A DNA stretch of 64,000 nucleotides, from positions 4,854,820 to 4,918,819 of the forward strand of contig CM037843.1 of the NCBI GenBank assembly GCA_021234535.1. Direction: 5' to 3'. The position numbers and the translations under genes were made by a program. Shown one piece after another: positions 51,063 to 61,440 of the stretch; position 1 is the stretch's first letter; every line of letters begins with the position of its first letter. The notes under the pieces were generated by a model. The model was not told where the DNA came from. It ran no database searches and saw only the letters and a program-made list of their open reading frames with translations. Source of the DNA: Stichopus chloronotus (lineage: Eukaryota; Echinodermata; Holothuroidea; Aspidochirotida; Stichopodidae).

Positions 51063-51646
51063 TGTTCCAAATTCTTCGCGTAGATAAAATACAGCTTAGT
51101 CGTTGTATATATCGATATGAAGTGGTTGTACATTAACGTAGTCACTCTCACTTTGTAAACAAACCAAATAATGTCTGTGTGACGTAACAGAGGTGGTCAC
51201 ACGTAGAACAAATGAATGCGCGCTTTGCTCGATGTGCTGGCGCATTAAGGCTCCGGCTGGCCATCATGCTCCACTGATGAAAACTGTTTGAAAAACCTTG
51301 TTACAATATCAATATACCACGAATGCCCAGACTATTAAAATGAAAACTTTCATTCTATGTTCCTTTAAGTTGGTCGTTTTTAAGTCTCATCAGAAATGAG
51401 ACTAGAATAATACTCCGAATTACCCGATACGTTGTGATTAAAAATGATATATCTTTGCGACTCTTCCTAAAGAAAGTTTCATTCAGCGATGGGAAAGTAA
51501 ATAGAGGTTCCTCACGGACGTGACTGAGCTGTCCACCTCCCCGTTCAACAATTGTAACTGACGTCGAGTGTCGCGCGCGTGTATCAACAACGCATCTTCT
51601 GCCCATAAAGTGATGTCCATGGCCAGTACTCTCAATTGAAACGCAG

Positions 51647-51654
51647 TGACGTCA
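51647..51654. promoter_or_regulatory. CRE-like palindrome upstream of copy 2
   Basis: TGACGTCA in the same context and at nearly the same distance from the start codon as the site at 38865-38872. Confidence 0.3.
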
Positions 51655-51920
51655 CGTAAAAAACCATAGTACAGCACGGAACATCCATAAATGCCGTCTG
51701 CAACGTAATTGACCTCGGTTTTTGATGAGGAATAGGAACTGGTCAGTTTAAGGTGAGAAGAACAGTACCATGATCAATGTAACTTCTATCTATATGTCAT
51801 AGAAATGGTTACTGTGGTAACATCCAGTATGACGTATGGGTTATAACTACTATAACACTGCACTTTTACTGTACGTTTGAGTCACATATACGTATGCTCA
51901 ATCAATGTAACAGATTAGTA

Positions 51921-52202
51921 CCCTGGTAACATTCCAACAAGTGCCCCATGTAGGTGAATCCATATGGGGGCCATATGACTTTGCACCCGGGATCTGTACG
52001 AGGCCCACATCTGCCAGCCCAGATAACCATAGGCTATGACTCATATATGTGATAGTTTTGGGGTCCATATGGGACGTATGTGGTCATATTATCTGGACTG
52101 ACCCATAAAGCCCCTCAAAAATCCTGAGTGCAAAGAAGTATGGGCCTCATATGTTCGTCAATATGGAAAACATAAGGGGCCCATGTTGGAATGTTACTTG
52201 GG
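51921..52202. mobile_element. CCCTGGTAACATTCCAACA-type MITE in unit 2
   Basis: The left CCCTGGTAACATTCCAACAA and right CATGTTGGAATGTTACTTGG form inverted termini of about 25 bp. The left flank ends in TA, and ATA follows the right end at 52203. Internal short words such as GGGCC and CATATGG also occur on both strands. Confidence 0.7.
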
Positions 52203-52619
52203 ATAGGTATAGACTATTCTAATTCTTTGCAAGGAAAAACTTGAGTGACTTCTTTGTAAATTATAAGCCTATGGCCACTCAAACACATCTGCCAAACGGA
52301 GAAGACAATATAAGTCAAAAGCTAATATTGATGCCTGTGTCCCTGTGCCTAATGAGGCCTACAGTAGGTACACAGCTTCTGCGTAAGCTGAGATAAAAGA
52401 TCATCGACCACTTACAAAATATTTTCAGAATCAGTTGAAACGTAAAACTGAAAATTGATCTGCCTTTTGGAGCCAGGTTTGGATTTCTATTTTCGCTTTT
52501 CGTTAAGGCGTAAATTTTTAAGAAATTGAAGTAAGTAAAGTATATTTCACGGAATGACCCTGCGTCAAAGAATGACTTTTTTCGTGTTCAACAAACTGTT
52601 CACTGAATATGTCAAATTT

Positions 52620-52786
52620 AATTTTGGTTGCAGTCATTTTGACTCTCAAGATAATACACAAGATACAGTGTTGTAATTTCATCTTAACTGTAATCTTAGG
52701 TTTATTCAAAATTTCCGATCTGCAGTCTAGACCATCTTCAATTATTCTCTATTATCTGGAGATTCAAAATGACTGCCACCAAAATT
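52620..52786. repeat. Large inverted repeat in unit 2
   Basis: Counterpart of 39919-40076. AATTTTGGTTGCAGTCATTT is inverted as AAAATGACTGCCACCAAAATT. Confidence 0.65.
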
Positions 52787-53194
52787 AATACCTCCGTCAA
52801 CAGAATTTTTTAAAATTCTTAAATAATTATGTCAAATTTTGTTCAAGATTATTGTGTAGAAATCTCATGCACGCAGATTGTGTTAATTATTTGATGATTG
52901 CTACATTGCTTTTTGCAATTTAGACTGTGCAAAGTAACAGCATACAGAAAAACCACAGTGATCAGAAATGTTTATAACCATTGCATGTTGGACGAAGTTA
53001 TTTTATTGTGTTCTTGCTTTTCAATGTTTGTCATAAGAATATTCCAAAGTTCACCAAACGAAAATGTAGTAGAATGGAAGCAAATTTTCGCCTTAAAGTT
53101 TTTTTTTAGTGTACCTCCAGTTTTCCATATACTGTACCTCTAGTTAGTCACTGCAAACAGAATGTTAGAAATGTATACTTTGGCTTTCAAATAA

Positions 53195-53632
53195 CGATTG
53201 TAATACCGGGGGTTAGGATGTCCGGTGGTAACATCTAGGGGGGAGCGGGTAAAAGCTACGAGCTAAACGATGTACGATATTAAACAACTGGGTTTGGTTA
53301 TGCTCCCATTAATTGGCTCCGTACTGAGAAGCTCTTGAAGAGCTATTCAGAACAGCAGCGATTCGTCACGCTTACAGCTAACAGATTCGCAAGAAACAGA
53401 AAAATATACAATACAGGTGAGTGGAATCACATCTTGGGTCAGCGAGTGAAAGCTGCAGAATAAACAAGAGACAAAGAAGATCGGGGCTATCCACGCTGTG
53501 ACGGACTGCCTACTCTCAAAATAATGACTGTGCAAACTTCCTGTGGGCCTTTCGTTCGTTCGTTCGTTTTCGTTCGTTTCAATGAAGGCCGTTAAAGCAA
53601 AAAGGCTATGGTCTCACACGATTTTTATACTG
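53195..53632. other. Segment of about 440 bp present only in unit 2
   Basis: Unit 1 runs from CTTTGGCCTTCGAATAAGGA directly to a CAGAAAGCCCAGCATG-like sequence at 40530. Unit 2 has extra sequence between the matching points, including GGGGGTTAGGATGTCCGG and a (TTCG)n run. No inverted termini are obvious, so it is an insertion of unknown type or a loss from unit 1. Confidence 0.6.
53551..53580. repeat. (TTCG)n microsatellite
   Basis: Tandem TTCG copies with one interruption. Confidence 0.85.
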
Positions 53633-54231
53633 TATACAGAAAACTCAGCATGATAGGACAACAAAAGCAAACGTATATTTCTTGTTAGTACTTTGTAAAG
53701 GGACCAGGGTAGAAAACTTTCGTTCATTTCTAGCAAACTTAATTTTCTTTTATTTCAATCAACTTTTCAAAGTATTTTCTATATATTCATTATGAATACA
53801 TTTATTGACATATCTCTTATATTCTTTGGTGGTTTTAGAATGAATGTGGGCCTTTAATGGAAGACAGATACTCAACTTAGCCTCTAATGTACAGCATGTA
53901 AGGTGCAAGGAGTTAGACGGTCTCTAAAGGTCTTACAATTATATTAAACAATTCAGTCCCTTGGAGGCAGAATAAAAGATGCTGACGTGACGTGCCATTT
54001 TAATATACTTTACTGTATTTAACAGAACGTTCAAACTTCCTCTTCATATCATACACTTAAACAATCGACACTTCTTGGCTTCACCACCCTTGATTACCAG
54101 GAGAATGTTCTCTATCCTTCAAACCGACTTCCCCTATTTCATCTGGTTTGCAATAAACATGGTATTACCACCACCACCCATTTCTCTTGAAAACTTGGAA
54201 CAGGCTTCCCTGTTGCTACACATGTTAAAGA

Positions 54232-54530
54232 CTAATTCTCATCCAGAAATTTCCGGAAGACAGCAGCTAAGCCTCTTGGGACGTGTCCATGAATAAGTGG
54301 GACTGGATGCACCCAGTCTTTCACGAACAAGCCCTGCAAGGTTCTCTGATTTAGTACATTTTTATCCTTGATACTAGGCAACCAGACAAGGATCGCATTC
54401 TCATCATGTATATTGCAGAATTCAGGTCGGTTGCAGAATCATCTCCAATGTGCCAAAGGTGGAGCAATCTTATATAGGTGGTATCCCTCAATAACACTGT
54501 GATGTAAGTGCCCCATTAGTTGTATCCCTC
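54232..54530 (-). pseudogene. Terminal exon or relic of an unidentified gene
   Basis: On the minus strand an acceptor-like TTTTCTTACAG precedes 54530. From there a frame of 99 codons reads to TAG at 54234-54232, broken once by TGA at 54441-54439. The composition looks protein-like: HSVIEGYHLYKIAPPLAHW before the stop, and then DENAILVWLPSIKDK, GLFVKDWVHPV and RGLAAVFRKFLDEN. I do not recognise the family. The last ten or so codons plus 3' sequence were copied with the duplication unit and survive at the end of unit 1 near 41130-41167. It may be a decaying last exon whose upstream exons lie between 54531 and 58000, or a transposase relic. Confidence 0.4.
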
Positions 54531-57500
54531 CTGTAAGAAAATAAAATACAATGCATCTTTTGAGCATTTTCACTTGTCACTTTGAAGGACTTTCAATATC
54601 TATGCCCCCCCCCCGGACCTCACCAACATGTACGCAAAAACATTGTATTGATGGATGAAACTGTACGTACATCTAGATAAAAGAAGTAAAAGTTGTTTAA
54701 TACTCTTTTTTAATATGCACAAATTGAATCAAGGTTTGACTCAAGATTGTATCTTTACTGGCCAGTAGAACCGTTTTTCAATACTGGCCTACAGTAGCTG
54801 AATACTAGTTTCAATTAACCCACTTTGCAGATGAATTCATTCAAGTTCAAGTACAGATACAATGGTGCTGCATCAGTATACGATGAGCATGCATGACTAA
54901 TAATTTTTTGGTGAGTTAGATTTACTGCTTCATCATTCAAAATCAAATTCACTGATGTTAAAATATGTTTGCTTGGCATATGGGTAGAATGTAGTATGCA
55001 ATGTCATTGACTATCTACTCTGCACATCAGCCAGTCAAAATGTACACTCAAATACTGTATAGACCAGACTGTAAGGATCAACATATTGTTGTACAAACAC
55101 TTGTGTTGGACACTTTCTGGTTGGCAATCATTTTTTCAATGCAAACCAGATACAATAAGACCAGAAGGTTTGTTCAACATATTATCTGTTACAATGTCAG
55201 CTGGCACGCAAGATACATGATACTATTCATTGCATAAGTCAAATCCAACCAACCAAACCCTTACACTTTCTTCGTATGATTTCTGCACAGATTGGACATC
55301 TACATCCTTGATATTCACTTATTTTAAGAGGGCATCAAGTTTCTTTCTTTTAAAACAGCTTTTTCTTCCCCAAGAAGTCCCTTTCTTGCTTTTGACCGAC
55401 ATTTGCCAACGTTTTCTTTCATTGTATTTAATTGTGGTTGGATTATATGGAAGCTCATTACATAGCCTGTGCCTAACTTTTTCTGTTCTGACTGAAGTGT
55501 TGTTGCCTGTGATGAGTGTGCATATACTGCTCTTTGTGCATCTTAAGTCTTTGGTGTACGTTTCTCCTGTGGCCCACCATGTCATGTGTACTCTTCATCA
55601 GATTGTCTTCTCTGAAAGTCATCTCCGAAAGTCAAGGGAGACATTGCCATTTCCTCTGTGATAGCAGCTCTGTTCACTGGGAAAACACCAGCTAGATGAT
55701 GCAAAGCTCCTCCTGATGAGACTATCCACTATCTATCCCGATGCTAGGTTACTTATAATCCGGCTAAAATGATTGTGTGCCTCGGGTTATGTGCTACCTT
55801 TGTTCTGAGATGCTCCCAGTAGGACTTTTCATGTGTCCAAACACACTGACCTCCAATGGTTGCAAAAAATAGGTGTAGCATTTGGAATTAAGAAACCAAT
55901 AACAATATATTACAGAGGGTGACAATGTGAGCTTACCCCATTTTTTTTTCCACAAGAGTGTCTGCTATACCTGGACCTTTTAAATTATACACTATTTCTG
56001 CACTCCAATTCATTTTCAATCTTTTTGTTTGATCTGCTCATCTGAAAAATGAAGAAAAGGGTAGGCCTAGCACTGTACATCACTTTATGTATCTACAACT
56101 TAATAAAAGGAACGTTAGGGAATTTCTGAGACTGAGTTATCCTGAATAGAAGTTATGACCCCAGAGAAACACAAGAATAATTGGGAGACCTGAAAGAACT
56201 TTATTTTGTATTTCATTGACCCCAGTAGTGATGGTAATTACAACTCTTCAGAATGAGTAATCCCTTCATTCCCTTGGAAATAAATTTTGAAGTCATGGCA
56301 GTTTATGGTGGAATATCGAGTTTATCACTCCAGAAAAGCTTCAAATGTTAGTTTCATCCAAGGCATTTCTATCCGTAGGATTGTAAAGAAGACATGCAGT
56401 ACGCCATAATGCTGAAACTTGAAAACCTGACTGTGAGTAAAATGTTTCTTTGAAATTGAAAAATTACAAGGCAAAACTTGTTTTTTATGTTGTTGAAGTA
56501 TATGCGTCACAGGAAAGAGTGCTTCCTTGTGTATTACATTCCAAGGGTGAAATTACATTCCAATTCCAAATGGTTTAGAATGTGTTTTGGTTAATTTTCT
56601 ATTCAAGTATTACCACTGAAACCAGTTATAAAACCACTTGAGAACACCATTTTAAAGACCACTTGGCACCATTCATAACCATTTCCTTTAAAAAAACCGC
56701 TTGAAACCATTCAAAGACATTCGAGTAGAATGTGTTTTGGTTAAATGGAATTTCAAATGGAATTGTCTCTAGAGTAACCCATATCTCTCTCCAGAAAGTT
56801 TATTTAACAACATACAATGAGACAATAACATGAAGTATTCAAAATATTGAGGTCTTACTAAAATACCTGTGCTTTTTACTGCCAATTTACATGTTTAGGC
56901 CACCCCTTCATCTGGACGGACAAATTGGTAAGTTGATTTGTACAGTTGTAAGTGAAACAATAGGCTTAAATATCAAACAACTGCGCGCCATAATGGAAAG
57001 ATAGCCTTAGCCGTGTTTTACCTGCAGCTAATTCTATGAATACAACAACATGTCTTTCAGCAGATCATTAAGTCATAAAATTAGCCAGTTTAACCAGTAT
57101 GCTTATTCAGTGTTGGTCCATTGCGAGAGCAGAGAATGCGACCTTTGTTCAAAATCTAACGCTGCAATGCCTGCATTATTTTTTCTTATGCCTTCACTTC
57201 AAACCATCCTATAGTTTCCTAGGCTAATGATGTCACAGCAAGCCTAACCCAACTTGTGGAATAATGCAGCAACAAATCTTTTGAACACTGCTTTCCATGG
57301 GTTGTTTACTAATTGTACCAGGCCATTTTGGCACCAGCATATTTGTCTATTTCAAACAAATCGTCCTCAAAAACGCAAAGATTCACAGCTACACATGGTC
57401 TATTTAGTGCTAGGTAGGGATAACGTAACGTTAGTATTGTAACCTTAGTATTGCAACCTAACGTTAGATTAGTTGCTGCTACTGTACTGCTAGTCAAACG

Positions 57501-58371
57501 GTCACTTCTTTCAGCGTGGAAACGACGTTGCAGTCAGCGAAGGATCACTTACCAACTCAAATTAGAATATTTCTTCCAAATGTTTAATAGTATTTATCCA
57601 GAAATTTGTCTAGAAATTGTTTACTGTTAAAACAAAATATGATATAAACATCTAGTCCGGTAAAGGTGTACGTTCTCCTTTTCGTGTACTATAACTACCA
57701 CGTTCTGATATGTGTAGTAACGTACATTTGTTATGTCACTTGCAATTAATTGTCAGTCTGATCTTGCAAAGCAAAGGCATGGCTGTTTGGAAGAATTAAA
57801 TTTGATCATCGATAGTATGTCAGAAATGTGACCCCCTGTGTACGGAAGATTATAAACGCCGTCAAGTGAGAATATCTTTGCCACATAAGTTGACAATTTT
57901 CACCAAAGTGTCAATACTAGATAGGCCTACAGTATCTCATCAAAAAGCAGACAAAAGATCAATTGTTCAGTTGTGTTAACTTGTTTACTGGATTCTCGAG
58001 GAAGAATTCAACATTTTTTTTTGGAAAAATGTTCATATAACAACTTATCACATCTTGTCAATTCAACAATTTGCTGTGAAATGTTTGTGGGTTTCTTCAA
58101 ACTTTAATATCACCTGTAAGGAGTTGATATTTTGATGTAGTATATTTCCTGGATCATAATTCCATGTATCTAAAACAATTTAATTCCTTTACCCAAGACT
58201 TTGAAATTAAGCACTATTATTTCTCAGTGTTTAGTCTAGTCCCCACCATCCGAGTCCAAGACCAAGTCCCAAAGAATCGAGACCAAATCCGACTTAGTGA
58301 GGATAACAAGGCGGGCATTTACAAATTTTCCTCAGTATTTCTGTCACTCAAATCACCAACATACCTGTATT
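54531..58371. other. Intergenic or intronic DNA with no recognised gene
   Basis: Overlapping open frames at 55230-55661 (plus) and 55319-55585 (minus) have no clear family. A Cys-x-Cys-xx-Cys cluster and several His residues on the minus strand near 55270-55560 could be a decayed zinc-finger sequence, but I cannot support it. A CT-poor stretch near 57420-57560 with repeated AACGTTAG words could be a promoter area. Nothing else is identifiable. Confidence 0.4.
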
Positions 58372-58540
58372 AGATAGATAGACAGATAGATAGACAGATA
58401 GATAGACAGATAGATAGACAGATAGATAGACAGATAGATAGATAGACAGATAGATAGACAGATAGATAGACAGACAGATAGACAGACAGGTAGACAGATA
58501 GATAGACAGACGGATAGACAGATAGATAGATAGATAGATG
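58372..58540. repeat. GATA/GACA compound microsatellite
   Basis: About 170 bp of (GATA)1-4 alternating with GACA. It directly abuts the 3' end of the minus-strand LINE, so on that strand it reads as a TATC/TGTC tail. Long [13 protein letters not shown] frames on the minus strand are translations of the repeat. Confidence 0.95.
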
Positions 58541-61440
58541 AATTCTGGTAGAAGGCACTTAAGTGCCTATATGGCCAGCTCTTCTTCCGTAACATCTAGT
58601 GTGAATAACGAAGAGGTATAATTCTCGAGGATTTCCTTATAATTAAAACGAACAGGAAGGTTTTTCCAATATTTATCAAGTCTCCTTTCAAATATTACTA
58701 CACTAGGTGCACTAACAATGATTGCTGGGAGGTTATTCCAAGCGTCCACAACTCTGTGTGTGAAGTTATTTTTGCGTGAGTTTGACATTGACCTCCTTTT
58801 ATAAATTTTATAATGATGTCCACGTGTAGAACAATCCCGCACAATAGGAAATAGGTCAGATACAGCTGCATCATATTTACCGCTTACAATTTTATAAACT
58901 TCAATCATATCTCCCCTTAACCGGCGATAACTTAGGGTAGGCAAATCTAAGATTTCCAGCCTCCGTTCATAGGAAAGATCTTTTAATCCAGGAATTAGTT
59001 TATTGGCTCGCTGCATATTTTCGATAAGGTCTATATGCTTTATTAAATGTGGATTCCAAACCTGGTTAGCGTATTCTACATGAGGACGCACAAGACTAGA
59101 ATAGATTAACTTAAATGACGAATGATCTATATATGTAAAAGTTCTCCTAATAAGACCCATTACTGAATTAGCTTTGTTCACCTTTTCCGTTATATGTTTG
59201 TCAAAGGACAACTTATCGTCAATTATAACTCCAATATCCTTTTCACTGATTGAACGTTCCATTACTCCACTGCAATCAGACAAGCTGTAATCATAATAAT
59301 CTACGGGTGTTTGTCCAATTCTCATAATCTTACACTTATCTGGATGAAAATTCAATAACCAGGTCTTTGACCACTCATATAACGATCCTTTTTAAAACTG
59401 TCACAGTCGCTCTGATTTGAAATTTTGTGATATACTTTAGTGTCATCTGCTAAAAGGTAGGGAACACTGCCATTCTGTAAGGACTGCGGGAGGTCATTTA
59501 TACAAATAACAAAGAGAATTGGACCAAGAACAGATCCTTGGGGAATTCCACTTGTCACGGGTTTCCAGTCTGAGATATTACCATTAACTATAACTCTTTG
59601 TTCACGTTCACTCAAGAATGCTTCAATCCATTTACAATAAATATCACCAATATTATACATTTTCAGTTTATGTATAAGTCTTCTATGAGGAACAGTGTCA
59701 AATGCCTTCATGAAGTCGAGGTAAGCCACATCAACACACCCTCCTTTATCTAAGATCTCTGTCCACTCGTCTATAACATGGATTAGCTGTAAAACTGTTG
59801 ATCGTCCAGAAATGAAACCATACTGTCTGTCACTGAACAAATTATTCAACTTCATATGTCTCACTATGTTGTCACGTAGTATGCTCTCCAAAATCTTACA
59901 AACAATACAGGTCAAGCTAATAGGACTGTAATTACCTAGATCATTTTTATCACCTTTTTTAAACAGCGCTGTTATGTTTGCACATTTCCAAAAGTGCGGT
60001 AATTTACCATTTGAAACAGAAGTGTTAAATATAATACTAAGAGGAAGAGCAATTATATCACTCATCTGTTTCAGAATTCTGGGATGTATAAAATCTGGTC
60101 CTGGTGATCTATCAATTCTCAGGTTGTCTAGCTTCTTTTTAACAGTTTCCTCATTGATATTCACTGAGTTTAACCAAGGAACACTTTCACGGCTTGAAAC
60201 ACTTGGTAAATTGACGTCATTTTCCTTGGTAAAGACTGAAGTGAAAAAGTTTGCTGAGACTTCTGCTTTTTCTTTGTCACCTGTAGTCAAACGTTTCTTA
60301 TCACCATCAATGTAAAGATTTGAGATCGGGGATTTAGAGTTCGTTTTTTCTCTAACATAGCTCCAAAACATCTTCAGGGTTGTTCTTAACATTTTCAGCT
60401 ATGTTCTTTTCTCTCTGTCGAACGAGTTTACGTGTCATACGTTTGACCTGGTTATGTAATTTCTTGTACTTATCAAAGGCATTTATATCATTATTTTGTG
60501 TGTATCTATTCCACAATCGTTGTTTCTGCTTAAGTTTTTCCGTCAGTTTTTTATCAACATACCGCCTTTGTTTTTTTTTTTATAGAAACTTTAGGGACAA
60601 ATTCATCCACTGCTAACAGCAACTCATTCTTAAATATATCCCACTGATCATCTACACCAAGGTTTTTCATTTTCTCTTCCCACAGACAGGTAAGTCTCTC
60701 TTTCATGGCTTTGTAGTCAGTTTTTTCCATATGGGTACCTGACCTTCTTCATATTGCAATTTTCAATGCATCCTTCGATTACAAAAGATATCACACAGTG
60801 ATCACTCTTGCCAAGTGAAGCATCATAAGACACATTAGAAATCATTTCTTGATCATTACCGAGTATCAGGTCCAGTAGTGATGGTGCGTTTGACCCTCTA
60901 CCTCGAGTTGGTTGTAAAACATGCTGATGTAAATAGCAGTCTCTCACAATTTCCTGGTCCCTTATGTGTATAGTAGTTTGCCCAGTTTATTTGTGGAAAG
61001 TTGAAGTCACCAAGAAAAACAATGTACAAATAGTTCTGGTTTATGACCTCCTTCATAAGAGCATGTAGTTTTAGGTTTTCTCTTTCGTTACTGTTGGGAC
61101 TTCGGTAGATGGTTGTTAACAATAGTCTGTCCTTGCCTGCAAGAGCTACCTCAATACTGAGGTATTCTTCATAGTCAACATCTATGTGAACTTGAGTACA
61201 TTGAATGCTTTCATGAACATAAACTAGGATACCTCTCCCTGGACTCTCCTTCTGAATATTACAAGCAAATAGTTTAAAGTTGTCAATCAGCCAGGTGCTT
61301 TTCAAATCTGAACTTTTTTGGTTTTACTTCAAGCAATGCTATAACTGATGGCATATGCTCTAACTGAATAAGTCTTTGCTTAAGCTCTTCTAGTTTTTCC
61401 ACAGTAAACACATCAACATTCGAAAACGAAACATGCAATT
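58541..61440 (-). mobile_element. Degenerate CR1-type LINE (endonuclease plus reverse transcriptase)
   Basis: Read on the minus strand. An APE-type endonuclease remnant (about 61440-60717) shows LGDFNFPQINW and the C-terminal LLDLILGN...GKSDHCVISF pattern. A linker with LWNRYTQNN-type sequence follows, then the reverse transcriptase (60392-59352) with FDTVPHRRL, SGIPQGSVLGPILF and the catalytic LLADDTK. The C-terminal region (59355-58567) shows LLNFHPDKC, RSISEKDIGVIIDDKLSFDKH and LVRPHVEYANQVWNPH. Frames are broken near 59390, at an A-run near 60575, and between 60950 and 60900, so the copy is dead. No ORF1 is seen and the 5' end is truncated. The 3' UTR is very short. Confidence 0.9.
58553..58568. 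repeat. Perfect palindrome in the LINE 3' end
   Basis: AGGCACTTAAGTGCCT is a perfect 16-bp palindrome that overlaps the stop codon of the LINE's last frame (58567-58569) and lies just before the microsatellite tail. In CR1-like elements a 3' stem-loop is thought to be recognised by the reverse transcriptase. Confidence 0.7.

Larger units (their letters stand above)
41168..54264. repeat. Tandem segmental duplication, unit 2 (about 13.1 kb)
   Basis: Direct repeat of 28357-41167. Its left edge abuts unit 1 at about 41167/41168 (GACAGC joined to GATAATTTTC). Its right edge lies at about 54264, where the sequence continues into AGCTAAGCCTCTTGGG rather than GATAAT. Unit 2 alone carries the hAT element at 49450-50172 and an extra segment of about 440 bp at 53195-53632. 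Confidence 0.95.

Noticed and set aside
54439..54441. In-frame TGA as selenocysteine
   Set aside because: No selenoprotein family or downstream SECIS-like structure is recognisable. A simple nonsense mutation in a relic is more likely.
55230..55661. 143-codon plus-strand ORF with hydrophobic stretches
   Set aside because: The hydrophobic look comes from T-rich DNA, no family is recognised, and an equally open minus-strand frame overlaps it.
58353..58595. Long Ser/Ile/Tyr/Leu repeat proteins on the minus strand
   Set aside because: They are translations of the GATA/GACA microsatellite in two frames.
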